Part shown: one piece after another, positions 9,122-18,458 of the stretch
Position numbering within the stretch: position 1 is the first letter of the stretch
How the letters are laid out: each line of letters begins with the position of its first letter
Assembly (NCBI GenBank): GCA_964530825.1
Contig: CAZHCA010000017.1
Location: 1-64,000 of the forward strand
Source: CAZHCA01 sp964530825
Lineage (GTDB): Bacteria > Bacteroidota > Bacteroidia > Chitinophagales > Saprospiraceae
Direction of reading: 5' to 3'
DNA length: 64,000 nucleotides
Program-made: the position numbers and the translations under genes
The notes under the pieces: model-generated
Database searches by the model: none
Seen by the model: only the letters and a program-made list of their open reading frames with translations
What the model was told of the DNA's origin: nothing

Positions 9122-12100
9122 ACCGCACCAATGTGAGTTCGCCGCTCCGATTAATTTCTGATCCGTCCGGACGCAATAAAACGACCTTGTAGACATAAAT
9201 ATCAATGGGTTGGGGCTCCCCGTTATGGGTGCCATCCCAGCCTTCTTCTCCATTTTCATTGTTGTAAACTACTTGCCCCCAGCGATTGTACACTACAAAA
9301 TCCTGAATCTGAATATTGCCGCGGATCAGCACTCGGAAGTTATCGTTAGCGCCGTCTCCATTCGGGCTAAAGGCATTCGGAATCTCAAAAATAGGAGGCA
9401 CAACATTGACGGTTATTTCTTCGGATATGATTTCGCATCCATTCTCGGTAATGATGATCAACTGGTAGGTGGTAGGATCCTCCAACGGCGCATTAATCAG
9501 CGTACCTGCATTATCGCCTACCGGCACGCCATTAGCCAGCCAGGTGTATGTCACGCCGCCGGGCAATTCGGCCGGCGATGTAAAGCTAGTCAGCGTAATG
9601 TCACTGCCTTCCGGAACACCTTCCTCCAGGAAAGAGGGCGGGTCGGCCACAATACTGTCGATAGAAATATTGGTATCGAAAACTTCAACATTGATAATGC
9701 GCTGCTCGGTACCACAGGCTCCACCGTCAGGACCGTAGCGGTAGAGGAGCTCGATAAAGGTGCTCTGGGTAATGTCGCCGATGACCACATTGGGCCCGTT
9801 GAGCTGCTGACCGTTGTAGTTCCATACAAAAAACTCTGGCACATTGGCCGGAGCAGTCCCGCTGGCACGGAGTCGTAAGGTATCTCCCGGACAGATGGCC
9901 TGGTCAGCCGGCGCATTGACGGTCGAGGGCGGCACCGCCTCGACTGTAATCTGCTGCTGCTCGGCCGGACAATCCCCTACACGGGTGGTAAGCACATAGG
10001 TCGTAGTCTGGATAGGCGCCACACGCAGCCCAGGGTCGGTAGCAATAAAATCGGGATCACTAGGGGTCGTCCAAATGTAGCTGGCGGCCGGATCATCGCT
10101 GAAGCCGAAGTTAAGCTGGATAGAATCACCGGTACAGACAAAAGGTTCGTCATTGAAGATCACCGGCGGCGGGGTCTGGACCTCCACCTGGGCTGAGGCT
10201 GTGGTCGGGCAGCCCATTTCTTCCACGGTGGCCATCACGGCTACCTCTTCCATCCCAGCCATAGGGGTGACAGTCACTACTGTACTGCCTTCGCTGGGGT
10301 TGACCGTGCCGTCGGCGGGCATCCACATAATCTCGCCCTCGCCTTCGTAATTCAGGGTAAGCTCGACCGACTCTCCGGCACAAATGGCCGTGTCGGCAGG
10401 CGTAATGCTTATTTCGGGCGGCGTCACGACGGGGATAAAAAGGCTAGTGGTATCCACACAACCGCCAATGATGGTCTGGCGCTCATAAAAAGCACTGTCG
10501 ATAGCGGTAAAAACCATATTCCAGGCCGTATCGGGGGTCTCGAATCCGGGACCGGAAATCCACATGTGCATAATGTCCGGGTAGTCGCCGGTTTCGTAAG
10601 TGGGAGAGGTGAGGGTCACCAGGTCGCCTCGGCAGTAAACCTCCTTTACCGGATCGGGCGTTATCACGGACGGAGGAATGGAATCAACGCGTACGTTAAC
10701 CGAATCGGTCACCAAGCAGCCGTCGGCGGTCGTCAGGGTAACAAAATAAGTGCGACTAGCTGTGGGTGCGATCACCACTTCCAGTCCGCTCGTATCGCTG
10801 ATTTCAAAACTGGGCGACCAACGTACATCACCCGGCGTACCGCCGTTGATGACGGCTGCGAGGGTGTCAAAGTCGCCAAGACAAAGCGCAATGCTGTCTG
10901 CTTGCGGTTCAAATAGCTCAATATTGGCTGGGAAGATTTCCAGGTTTATAGTGCCCGTCTGGGTGCAGTTGCCGCGGGCGCTGGTTGCCATAAGGGTGTA
11001 GCTAGTCGAATTGGTAGGCAAGGCAATGGGGTTGGGGGCATTTGGATCACTTAGTCCAGCATCGGGACTCCAGGTGTAAGCCATTCCGGGGGCACCTATG
11101 CTATCAGCCAAACGGACGGGACTATTCTGGCACACCGCCGTGTCGGCGGCGAGTTCGGGAAAAGCAAAGGGTTCGACCTGTAGGGTAACGGTATCGGTCA
11201 CGATGCAGCCCGACAGGTCGATGGTAGCCACATATTGCGTCGTCGTGTCGGGGCGAACGGTGATGTTTTCGGTTTCGGTAGCGACCGGCCCGCTTATGGT
11301 CGACCAGGTAAGTGCCTGGTTATCGACGTTATTACGGGCCGTAAGGATTAGGCTATCACCCTGACAAATTAACGTGTCTTCTTGGATGATTTCCAACTCA
11401 GGATCGACAAGGCGTAGGAAAACCGAATCGCGTCCGGTGCATTCGCCCAGGCTTCCTTCCACGAAGACGAGGGTGTCCTGGGTGGGCCGAACGGTCACGC
11501 TCGCCTGTCCGGGGTCGCCGAAGAGGGCCGAAGGGGTCCAGATGTAACTTTCGGCCCCGGTGGCTTCCAGCTGGAAGCCTTCGTTCGGACAAACAGACAG
11601 GGTGTCCCGTTCGGGCAATATGGCCACTTCGATATCCTCACGCAAAGCAATTTCGAGGGTTCCGAAAGATACTTCGCCACAACCAAAGTCGTTGAACAAT
11701 TCAATGATGATGGTCTCGCTACCTTCTACAACACCATCGTCTATCGGTGTGATAGCAAACCGGCGGCTCAATTGTCCGGCGCCAAAGGTCACGGAATCGG
11801 GTAAGTCAGTAGTGAAATCTATGCCCCTTTCGGCTGTACCGCCGAGGCGTACCCGGTAGGTGATGTTCCGGTCGGGTGCGCCATTCAATCCAATCGAGAT
11901 TGAATCAGTAGCTGCCACGCCGCTTTCACAACCTTCGGTCAGATAATCAATGCCTTCACCAAAGGCGGTGCTGACGGTGGGGGAGCCCCCTTGAATATCG
12001 GCTACAAATACCCCGGAATCATAGGTGCCATCGGTGCGATCGGCAATGGCCAATTTGATCCGGTAAGTATTACACGGCTCGACGGTAGCACGCGCAGTGA

Positions 12101-13652
12101 GGCTTTTTTTCCTGCCCACAAAATCGGAGGTAAGGCCGTCGTACTGCAGGGTGGGACTACCTTCATTATTGCGGAAGTATTCCCAGTTGTCACCTTGATT
12201 GACGTTGCCGATTTGTACTGGCGTACCGTCGGGTAATACGGCAATATTAACTTTGCCGTCAAGGTTGGGATCGCCCTCAATACCCGGGCCGGAAATGAAA
12301 AACGCAAAGATATCATTGAACATTTCGGTAAACTCGGGATACTCCTCCGAGCCGAATACGTATTCGAAGGTCAGCTCATTGGTGGCGGCAAAAACGTCGA
12401 GTTCAACTACGCATGCGTCGAAAGAAACAGAGCCATCGCCCAGCAGGTCGGATAAAAAATCCAGGTCTTCGTCGCCGGGAGCTTGATTGTCGGAATCGGG
12501 GTTGCCCAGCCCGTTATCATCGTTAGGACCGATGGCCCATTCGGCCGTTCCAGTGGTCAGCAATAAGCCATTGGCCAGGCCGAGCCCAGTGTCGTCCATA
12601 GCGCGAAAGGTGCCCAAGGCGCTGCCAGGGCAGTCGACCTCCACCACCTTAACCGACGACTGTAGGCCGCTCACCGCCTGCACGATCGCTTCTTCCGAGG
12701 GGTTAGGCTGTACTAAGAGGGGAGATGGGGATGGGCAGGCCGCACGACTGCATTGCCAATGTCCTTGGAAACCTTCAAAGTTTTGACTCCCGTCAGATAT
12801 AAACTGGATCGTCATACTGCCGCTGAAAGCCTGGGCTTCCAGACAAACCCCACCGCCGCCGGAGGCCCCACCGGCAAAATCGGCCCCGCCGATTTCGCGA
12901 ATGATAAAATTAGGGTCAGCCGTAGGACCATCGTAGATGATGATCTGGTCGGTAGGCGCAAGGCTGGTTTCTTCGATGTTGTAATAATCTAGGGTTAAGG
13001 TAATGCAGCCCGAGGGATTTGCCGGTGTGATGGTAAAAACGTGATTTTCGTTATTCCCGTAATTGCCTTCAGGGCCGCCAGTATCAAAAAGTTGGCCAGT
13101 GCAAGCATTCGAGCCCCCCTCATCAATGGTAAAAACCGAAGAAGTCTCGGTGATACAGAGGTCGAAGTTACCCCAATTGAGAATACCACCCTGAGAGAAA
13201 TCGCTTACCCGCAGGAAATAAGTCGTATTGGACTCCAGGGCACTTGTGTTAAGTAAAACATTATCTTGCCCCAGAGTGGGTGCTCCGCAGGCAACCAGCG
13301 TAAGACCGTCGGTGGTACAGTCGCCCTGGTAGACTGCCACTTGCGGATTGGCGATGGGCAAACTGCCGCCCCCGCCGATTCGACCATTAACGGCCATGGA
13401 ATAGTCAGTTGCTTCCCCTCCGGTGGTAAAGGTGAACCAAACATCGTGCTGCGGGTTGGTACCTTGAAAGCAGGGCGGTTGGTTGTTGGAGCCAATGTCG
13501 CTATCGCTGGCGCCTAAGTTGGTAAAAACCTGGCTTTCATCACAAAAGGGCAGTTGACCCAGGTCGATCGGTGCGGTGCACGCATCGTTGGAAGGCTGAG
13601 CGTGGAGGAGGCTGCCGGCAAACAGCAGTATTAGAGTAAGCAATGGCCTCAT
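9120..13652 (-). CDS. giant T9SS-secreted surface protein: CUB, choice-of-anchor L, Calx-beta, Ig-like repeats, type-B sorting domain
   Basis: 1510 residues with a signal peptide (MRPLLTLILLFAGSLLHAQ). In order, approximately: an N-terminal beta-sandwich (20-170, NDACTAPIDLG ... HDVWFTFTTGG); a CUB-like domain (175-300, NHVFTITPANPSGCITLTL, DQIIIYDGPTAD); a choice-of-anchor L domain (330-580, GLLLTTGTAEWAIGPNDDNG, LTFEYVFGSEEYPEF); a Calx-beta-like segment (590-690, ERGIDFTTDLPDSVTF, VEGSETIIIELFND); then a long series of Ig/PKD-like repeats to about 1400 built on the pattern 'C-x-G-D-S-hydrophobic-x-L ... W-x-P'. It ends in the gliding-type CTD (NAFSPNGDGANDNF, VYNRWGQVVYNNEN, GEEGWDGTHNGE), the type-B signal that sends proteins through the type IX secretion system. 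Probably a cell-surface adhesin. Its intergenic upstream region does not show a clear promoter. Confidence 0.9.
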   Translation of the reverse strand: MRPLLTLILLFAGSLLHAQPSNDACTAPIDLGQLPFCDESQVFTNLGASDSDIGSNNQPPCFQGTNPQHDVWFTFTTGGEATDYSMAVNGRIGGGGSLPIANPQVAVYQGDCTTDGLTLVACGAPTLGQDNVLLNTSALESNTTYFLRVSDFSQGGILNWGNFDLCITETSSVFTIDEGGSNACTGQLFDTGGPEGNYGNNENHVFTITPANPSGCITLTLDYYNIEETSLAPTDQIIIYDGPTADPNFIIREIGGADFAGGASGGGGVCLEAQAFSGSMTIQFISDGSQNFEGFQGHWQCSRAACPSPSPLLVQPNPSEEAIVQAVSGLQSSVKVVEVDCPGSALGTFRAMDDTGLGLANGLLLTTGTAEWAIGPNDDNGLGNPDSDNQAPGDEDLDFLSDLLGDGSVSFDACVVELDVFAATNELTFEYVFGSEEYPEFTEMFNDIFAFFISGPGIEGDPNLDGKVNIAVLPDGTPVQIGNVNQGDNWEYFRNNEGSPTLQYDGLTSDFVGRKKSLTARATVEPCNTYRIKLAIADRTDGTYDSGVFVADIQGGSPTVSTAFGEGIDYLTEGCESGVAATDSISIGLNGAPDRNITYRVRLGGTAERGIDFTTDLPDSVTFGAGQLSRRFAITPIDDGVVEGSETIIIELFNDFGCGEVSFGTLEIALREDIEVAILPERDTLSVCPNEGFQLEATGAESYIWTPSALFGDPGQASVTVRPTQDTLVFVEGSLGECTGRDSVFLRLVDPELEIIQEDTLICQGDSLILTARNNVDNQALTWSTISGPVATETENITVRPDTTTQYVATIDLSGCIVTDTVTLQVEPFAFPELAADTAVCQNSPVRLADSIGAPGMAYTWSPDAGLSDPNAPNPIALPTNSTSYTLMATSARGNCTQTGTINLEIFPANIELFEPQADSIALCLGDFDTLAAVINGGTPGDVRWSPSFEISDTSGLEVVIAPTASRTYFVTLTTADGCLVTDSVNVRVDSIPPSVITPDPVKEVYCRGDLVTLTSPTYETGDYPDIMHMWISGPGFETPDTAWNMVFTAIDSAFYERQTIIGGCVDTTSLFIPVVTPPEISITPADTAICAGESVELTLNYEGEGEIMWMPADGTVNPSEGSTVVTVTPMAGMEEVAVMATVEEMGCPTTASAQVEVQTPPPVIFNDEPFVCTGDSIQLNFGFSDDPAASYIWTTPSDPDFIATDPGLRVAPIQTTTYVLTTRVGDCPAEQQQITVEAVPPSTVNAPADQAICPGDTLRLRASGTAPANVPEFFVWNYNGQQLNGPNVVIGDITQSTFIELLYRYGPDGGACGTEQRIINVEVFDTNISIDSIVADPPSFLEEGVPEGSDITLTSFTSPAELPGGVTYTWLANGVPVGDNAGTLINAPLEDPTTYQLIIITENGCEIISEEITVNVVPPIFEIPNAFSPNGDGANDNFRVLIRGNIQIQDFVVYNRWGQVVYNNENGEEGWDGTHNGEPQPIDIYVYKVVLLRPDGSEINRSGELTLVR

Positions 13653-13830
13653 ATTGAACAGTTTAGCTAGGTTCGTTTAGCGCTTGGCAGCAAAGCTGCA
13701 AAATAGAATCCTTAAAGTAGTAATTCCGTACTAATTGGGGTAATTTGCTCTTCGTTTAAAAGCGGCAATGTCACGCAAAGACATCAGCTGGCCAACGGCG
13801 AGCTGCTCGCCCCTAAAAATTATAGCATTT

Positions 13831-14721
13831 ATGCAACGTTTTCTCGTGCTCTTTTTCATTTGTAGCGTTGGTCTTTTAACGGCCCAAGAAAGACCTGCTT
13901 ACCGGATTTTTGACGCTTCGGGTAATCCTGTCGACTACATGGAAATGCTGCAGGCATTGCAGAAGGCCGATGTAGTTTGTTTCGGGGAGCTCCACAATAA
14001 CGCCATCGCCCACTGGCTGCAGCTGAGCTTGGCTAAAGATTTATTTTCAGAGCGTGGCCAAGACCTGGTAATAGGGGCAGAAATGTTCGAAGCCGATGAC
14101 CAACTGCTGCTCGATGAGTATTTTGCGGGTGCGATTTCGACCAATAATTTCCTAGAGGAAGCCAAGCTTTGGGACAACTATGCTACCGACTACGAACCGG
14201 TCCTTGAGTTCGCCCGCCGGCACGGTCTGCGGTTCGTCGCCACTAACGTGCCTCGCCGGTATGCTAGCTGGGTTTTTAATAATGGACTAGAGCAATTGGA
14301 AAGTCTCTCGGCAGCGGCCAAGGGTTATCTGCCGCCTCTGCCGGTACCTTACGACGCGGATTTGCCCGGCTACCAGAAAATGCTCGACATGATGGGTGGC
14401 CATGGCAGCGACGACCAGGCCGAGTATTTCCCCCAAGCCCAAGCGATCAAAGATGCTACCATGGCTTATCGCATCGCTCAGAACTGGGAGGATGGCAAAC
14501 TATTTTTCCACCTCAACGGCTCCTACCATTCTGATAACTATGAAGGGATTGTCTGGTACCTCGATCAATACCTGGATGACCCGGACGTCAGAACCATCAG
14601 CACCGTAGAGCAAACCGATTTAGATGCGCTGGACAAACAATATCGCGATGTGGCCCATTTCATTATCGCTATACCGGCCGACATGACGAAAACCTACCGG
14701 GCGCAAGGGTTTAATGGATAA
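13831..14721 (+). CDS. secreted ChaN/Tiki-superfamily protein (heme-binding-like)
   Basis: 296 residues from the ATG at 13831. The frame is open 63 bases further upstream, but only this start gives a signal peptide (MQRFLVLFFICSVGLLTAQ). The body has the ChaN/EreA-like core: VVCFGELHNNAIAHWLQLSL, LVIGAEMFEADDQLLLDEYF, LWDNYATDYEPVLEFARRHG, FVATNVPRRYAS, and near the end LFFHLNGSYHSDNYEGIVWY. The GE-x-H and late H-x-N-G-x-x-H pairs are those thought to bind iron or heme, or to act catalytically, in this superfamily. It lies ten bases upstream of a cytochrome-c gene, suggesting a linked role in heme or iron handling in the periplasm or outer membrane. Exact function is not established. Confidence 0.85.
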   Translation: MQRFLVLFFICSVGLLTAQERPAYRIFDASGNPVDYMEMLQALQKADVVCFGELHNNAIAHWLQLSLAKDLFSERGQDLVIGAEMFEADDQLLLDEYFAGAISTNNFLEEAKLWDNYATDYEPVLEFARRHGLRFVATNVPRRYASWVFNNGLEQLESLSAAAKGYLPPLPVPYDADLPGYQKMLDMMGGHGSDDQAEYFPQAQAIKDATMAYRIAQNWEDGKLFFHLNGSYHSDNYEGIVWYLDQYLDDPDVRTISTVEQTDLDALDKQYRDVAHFIIAIPADMTKTYRAQGFNG

Positions 14722-14731
14722 GTAGTTCAGT

Positions 14732-15148
14732 ATGATTCAACGTATAGGTCTGGCCGTTATCGCTTTACTAGCAGTGGCCGGCTGGAATACTTCCTGCCAG
14801 GACAATCCCTATCAGCAGGGACACATTTTGTACGATTACCATTGCAGTAATTGTCATATGGAAGACGGATCGGGGCTGGAAGGCGTCATTCCACCCATAG
14901 CCGGAGCCGATTATATGGCAGAAAACCAGGATCAACTTGCCTGCATCATTCGCTACGGTCTTTACGATACGATTGTAGTGAACGGCGTAACCTACCAACA
15001 GCCGATGGCAGGGATCTCCGAATTGGAGCCCGTAGCTATCGTCAATATCATCAATTACATTAATCACGCCTGGGGTAACGACTATGGGTTGGCTAAACTA
15101 GAGGAGGTGCGGGTACAGCTTGAAAAATGCAGGCGTCCAGCTCGTTAG
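14732..15148 (+). CDS. monoheme c-type cytochrome, probable lipoprotein
   Basis: 138 residues. The N-terminal hydrophobic segment ends in NTSC at residue 22, an acceptable though not ideal lipobox. The heme c attachment motif is CSNCH at residues 38-42 (YDYHCSNCHMEDGSGL), and the axial methionine is probably Met92 (TYQQPMAGISEL). The spacing and the IVNIINYINHAWGNDYG end match small class-I cytochrome c domains that accept or pass electrons in the periplasm. It follows the ChaN-like gene by ten bases, presumably in one operon. Its stop codon overlaps the convergent arfB stop by four bases. Confidence 0.9.
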   Translation: MIQRIGLAVIALLAVAGWNTSCQDNPYQQGHILYDYHCSNCHMEDGSGLEGVIPPIAGADYMAENQDQLACIIRYGLYDTIVVNGVTYQQPMAGISELEPVAIVNIINYINHAWGNDYGLAKLEEVRVQLEKCRRPAR

Positions 15149-15546
15149 GGGCGTATTTTTTTGCGCAAAGCCTTTTTCTCACTGTGCGCCTTTTTGTTTT
15201 GCAAACGTTTTTGCCGGTTGGCCGTGAATTGCTGCGGCCCCTTCCGCTTTTTGCGCGGCTTCAGGGCTTGCTTGATCAGATAGTCGAACCGCTGCAGGGC
15301 TTTTTCTTTATTCTTATGCTGCGAGCGACTGTCCTGCGCCGATACGATCAGCATACCTTCTTTATTGATTCTATTTTTCAGGGCACCAGTTAGCCGACGC
15401 TTCTGGGCCGAGTTGAGTATCCCAGAGCTTTGAATGTCGAATAGAATGTCTACCTTGGTCTCTACTTTATTTACGTGCTGACCGCCGGCTCCGGAAGAGC
15501 GCGCGGTGCGGTACTGTACTTCGGAATGCAAGGCTCCCGGATTCAT
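15145..15546 (-). CDS. arfB: alternative ribosome-rescue factor / peptidyl-tRNA hydrolase ArfB
   Basis: 133 residues, the family's usual length. Hydrolyses peptidyl-tRNA on ribosomes stalled at the end of a broken mRNA. The release-factor catalytic motif is intact (RSSGAGGQHVNKVETKVDIL), and the C-terminal tail is highly basic (PRKKRKGPQQF ... EKKALRKKIRP), the part that enters the empty mRNA channel in ArfB. There is no codon-recognition domain, which separates it from RF1 and RF2. It overlaps the convergent cytochrome gene by four bases. A short upstream gap separates it from the divergent cryptochrome gene. Confidence 0.92.
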   Translation of the reverse strand: MNPGALHSEVQYRTARSSGAGGQHVNKVETKVDILFDIQSSGILNSAQKRRLTGALKNRINKEGMLIVSAQDSRSQHKNKEKALQRFDYLIKQALKPRKKRKGPQQFTANRQKRLQNKKAHSEKKALRKKIRP

Positions 15547-15719
15547 AATGCTTTGCTTTTGTTGAGGTAACAGTCCACTAGAGGTATTCGTTCCCGCAGT
15601 AAAAGTTTTGCTATAAATAACGGACCTTTACAAACCAATGCCCCCAAGCCTTGTTCAGGTTTCAGAAATTATTGAAAATCTAAAGTAGGCGAGAGCTGCC
15701 CTAAGAATCCACTTACCAC

Positions 15720-17174
15720 ATGACAAAGAGACGAGCAATAGTTTGGTTCCGCAATGATTTACGCCTACACGATAATGAGGCGCTTACCGAAGCTCTGAAC
15801 CAAGCCTACGAGATCATCCCCATGTTCATATTTGACGAACGAACCTTCTTTGGGCAGACGGACTACGGTTTCCGTAAAACTGGCAAGTTCCGCACCAAAT
15901 TTATCCTCGAAAGCGTTGCTGACCTCAAGGCATCTCTCAAAAAATTAAATAGCGACCTAGTCATTCGGATCGGCGAGCCGGAGCAGGAAATTTTTGAAGT
16001 GGCCCAGCAGTCCAAGGCGAGTTGGGTTTTCTGTAATCGCGAGCGAACGCAGGAAGAAGTCGCCGTACAAGACGCTCTGGAAAAAAATCTTTGGTCAATC
16101 GGTACGGAGATGCGCTATTCGCGCGGCAAGATGCTGTACTATACCGCCGATCTGCCTTTCCCGATTCAACACGTGCCCGATGTGTTTACCCAGTTTCGCA
16201 AGGAAGTAGAGCGCTACGTGCCTATTCGGGAGCCGCTGCCGGCTCCGACGACGCCCCTTAATCCGGTGATGGTTGATATCGATCCTGGGGCGGTACCCAC
16301 CTTGCAGCATTTTGACTACGACCATTTTGAATCCGACCCTCGCGCCGTAATCGATTTTAAGGGTGGTGAAAAAGCCGGTCTGGAGCGTTTGCGGTATTAC
16401 CTTTGGGATTCAGATCTGGCGAAAACCTACAAAGAAACCCGCAATGGATTGGTTGGAGGCGACTATAGCACCAAATTCTCGGCTTGGTTAGCCCAAGGGT
16501 GCCTTTCGCCAAAAATGATCTATTACGAGCTCAAAAAATACGAAGCGGAACGCGGGAAAAACAAATCCACCTATTGGATTTTCTTCGAGTTGCTGTGGCG
16601 CGACTTTCATCGCTTTATGGCGAAAAAGTACGGTAATCGGATTTTCTTAAAAGGCGGAACCAAGGGCGAATACGATCCCCGCTGGCGCGACGATTATCGC
16701 CTGCTGGAGACCTGGATCGAAGGGCGTACCGGAGTCCCCTTCATCGACGCCAACATGCTAGAGATAAAAAATACGGGCTTTATGTCGAACCGCGGCCGGC
16801 AAAATGTGGCCAGTTTTTTGGTAAAAGACTTGCTCGTCAACTGGCAAATGGGTGCCGAGTACTTCGAATCACAACTTATCGACTACGACGTTACCTCCAA
16901 CTGGGGCAACTGGAACTACGTGGCCGGGGTCGGTAGCGACCCGCGCGAGGATCGCTACTTCAATATTTTGAGCCAGGCCCAGCGCTACGACCCCAAAGGC
17001 GAATACGTCAAGCTTTGGTTGCCCGAACTAGCCGATCTTCCGGCCGATAAGGTGCACCTGCCCGACAAGCTCTCCTTCGCCGAACAGGAAACCCATCACG
17101 TTAAGATCGGCGCTGACTATCCCAAGGCTGTGATCAACACCAAAAAATGGGTGCGATCAATGGGTAAGCGATAA
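15720..17174 (+). CDS. DASH-type cryptochrome/photolyase
   Basis: 484 residues. Flavoprotein of the photolyase family; DASH members repair cyclobutane dimers in single-stranded DNA and may sense blue light. The N-terminal Rossmann-like antenna domain begins AIVWFRNDLRLHDNEAL. The FAD-binding helical domain carries GLVGGDYSTKFSAWLAQGCL, FFELLWRDFHRFMA, the TGVPFIDANMLEIKNTGFMS and NRGRQNVASFLVKDL run characteristic of DASH enzymes, and DVTSNWGNWNYVAGVGSDPR. Length and motifs indicate a complete protein. It stands alone between arfB (divergent) and purK (convergent). Confidence 0.93.
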   Translation: MTKRRAIVWFRNDLRLHDNEALTEALNQAYEIIPMFIFDERTFFGQTDYGFRKTGKFRTKFILESVADLKASLKKLNSDLVIRIGEPEQEIFEVAQQSKASWVFCNRERTQEEVAVQDALEKNLWSIGTEMRYSRGKMLYYTADLPFPIQHVPDVFTQFRKEVERYVPIREPLPAPTTPLNPVMVDIDPGAVPTLQHFDYDHFESDPRAVIDFKGGEKAGLERLRYYLWDSDLAKTYKETRNGLVGGDYSTKFSAWLAQGCLSPKMIYYELKKYEAERGKNKSTYWIFFELLWRDFHRFMAKKYGNRIFLKGGTKGEYDPRWRDDYRLLETWIEGRTGVPFIDANMLEIKNTGFMSNRGRQNVASFLVKDLLVNWQMGAEYFESQLIDYDVTSNWGNWNYVAGVGSDPREDRYFNILSQAQRYDPKGEYVKLWLPELADLPADKVHLPDKLSFAEQETHHVKIGADYPKAVINTKKWVRSMGKR

Positions 17175-17182
17175 TCGAAAGA

Positions 17183-18346
17183 TTACGAGGAGGTAATCTG
17201 GAAAGTCGCCAACACTTTTTTACTCAAGCTGATCGCTTTCTCCAGATCAGCATGTACTACCGTAGCATGGCCCATTTTTCGGAAGGGCTTGGTCATCTTT
17301 TTACCATATAGATGAACATGCAAACCGGGGAGGTTCATTATTTCTTCCATCCCCTCGTAGCGGGCAGGTCCTGTATGATTGGGCAACCCCAATAAGTTGA
17401 CCATTACGGCTGGTTGCAGCAAATCGGTGCGCCCTAGAGGTAAATCCAGTATGGCGCGCAGATGCTGCTCGAACTGGGAGGTTACACAACTGTCGATGGT
17501 ATGGTGGCCGCTGTTGTGCGGCCGGGGTGCTACCTCGTTGATCAGCAACTTTCCTTCCTTTGTCAGGAATAACTCTACGGCTAACAACCCGCAAAGGTTG
17601 TAGGCTTCTGCGGTCTGGCGAGCGAGCGCGTAAGCTTGCCGGGCAATGACGTCACTTACTTTCGCAGGGGCAAAAAGATATTCTACCAGATTCGCCACAG
17701 GATTAAAGACCATCTCTACGACCGGGAATACCTGGGTATCGCCGTTGGGCCGGCGTGCCACAATGACCGCTAGTTCTTTTTCCATATCAATTTTTTCTTC
17801 AACGACCGACGGGCCGGGCAGGAGTTTGGGCAGGTCGCCGGTGTGCTGTAGGACAGCAACGCCGCGTCCGTCGTAACCGGCTGTTCGGCTTTTCTGTACG
17901 AAGGGAAATACCAGGTCGCCCTGGTCAATGGCCGCGCGGATGGCCTTTTCATCCGGAAAGAGTTGGAAGGGAGCCGACGGAAGTTGATGCTGATGGTAAA
18001 ACTGTTTTTGCAGGCCCTTGTCTTTAATAATATCCAAAGCCGAAGGATTGGGATGAATGGTAACACCTTCCTGCTCCAGCGCATGCAAGGCCTCCGTATT
18101 AACATGTTCGATTTCAATAGTCAGGATATCCATTTCGCGTCCGAAGGCGTAGACATCATTGAAATCTTTGAAGTCACCTTTGGTGAACGTACCGGCAACC
18201 AACCCAGCGGGGAAGTCCTTACTTTTATCCAAAAAGTGCAGGGGTAGATGCCAGAACGATGCCGCTTGCCCTAGCATTTTACCCAACTGACCGCCCCCCA
18301 GTACACCTACCTTAAAATCGGGTGCTAAAATGTGTTTTTGCTTCAT
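17183..18346 (-). CDS. purK: 5-(carboxyamino)imidazole ribonucleotide synthase
   Basis: 387 residues. Uses ATP and bicarbonate to carboxylate aminoimidazole ribonucleotide in purine synthesis. The N terminus shows the PurK signature (KVGVLGGGQLGKMLGQAASF). The ATP-grasp region includes FVQKSRTAGYDGRGVAVLQH, VEEKIDMEKELAVIVARRPN and VELFLTKEGKLLINEVAPRP HNSGHHTID, and the C terminus LHVHLYGKKMTKPFRKMGHA is the usual ending. purE is not in this window. It stands convergent to the cryptochrome gene with an eight-base gap. Confidence 0.96.
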   Translation of the reverse strand: MKQKHILAPDFKVGVLGGGQLGKMLGQAASFWHLPLHFLDKSKDFPAGLVAGTFTKGDFKDFNDVYAFGREMDILTIEIEHVNTEALHALEQEGVTIHPNPSALDIIKDKGLQKQFYHQHQLPSAPFQLFPDEKAIRAAIDQGDLVFPFVQKSRTAGYDGRGVAVLQHTGDLPKLLPGPSVVEEKIDMEKELAVIVARRPNGDTQVFPVVEMVFNPVANLVEYLFAPAKVSDVIARQAYALARQTAEAYNLCGLLAVELFLTKEGKLLINEVAPRPHNSGHHTIDSCVTSQFEQHLRAILDLPLGRTDLLQPAVMVNLLGLPNHTGPARYEGMEEIMNLPGLHVHLYGKKMTKPFRKMGHATVVHADLEKAISLSKKVLATFQITSS

Positions 18347-18458
18347 TAGTCCTATATTTACCGGTAAAATTAGCAGATCGGGCGCAGGGTGAAGGGATAA
18401 AATAGCTTTTTAATCTTTCCGAATATAGGTTTCTACTGCGCTTATCCAACCAAAGGCT

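Noticed and set aside
9210..9878. 222-codon + strand open frame inside the adhesin gene
   Set aside because: It overlaps the well-defined T9SS C-terminal domain in antisense and has no protein-like features. The codon pattern of the adhesin accounts for the lack of stops.
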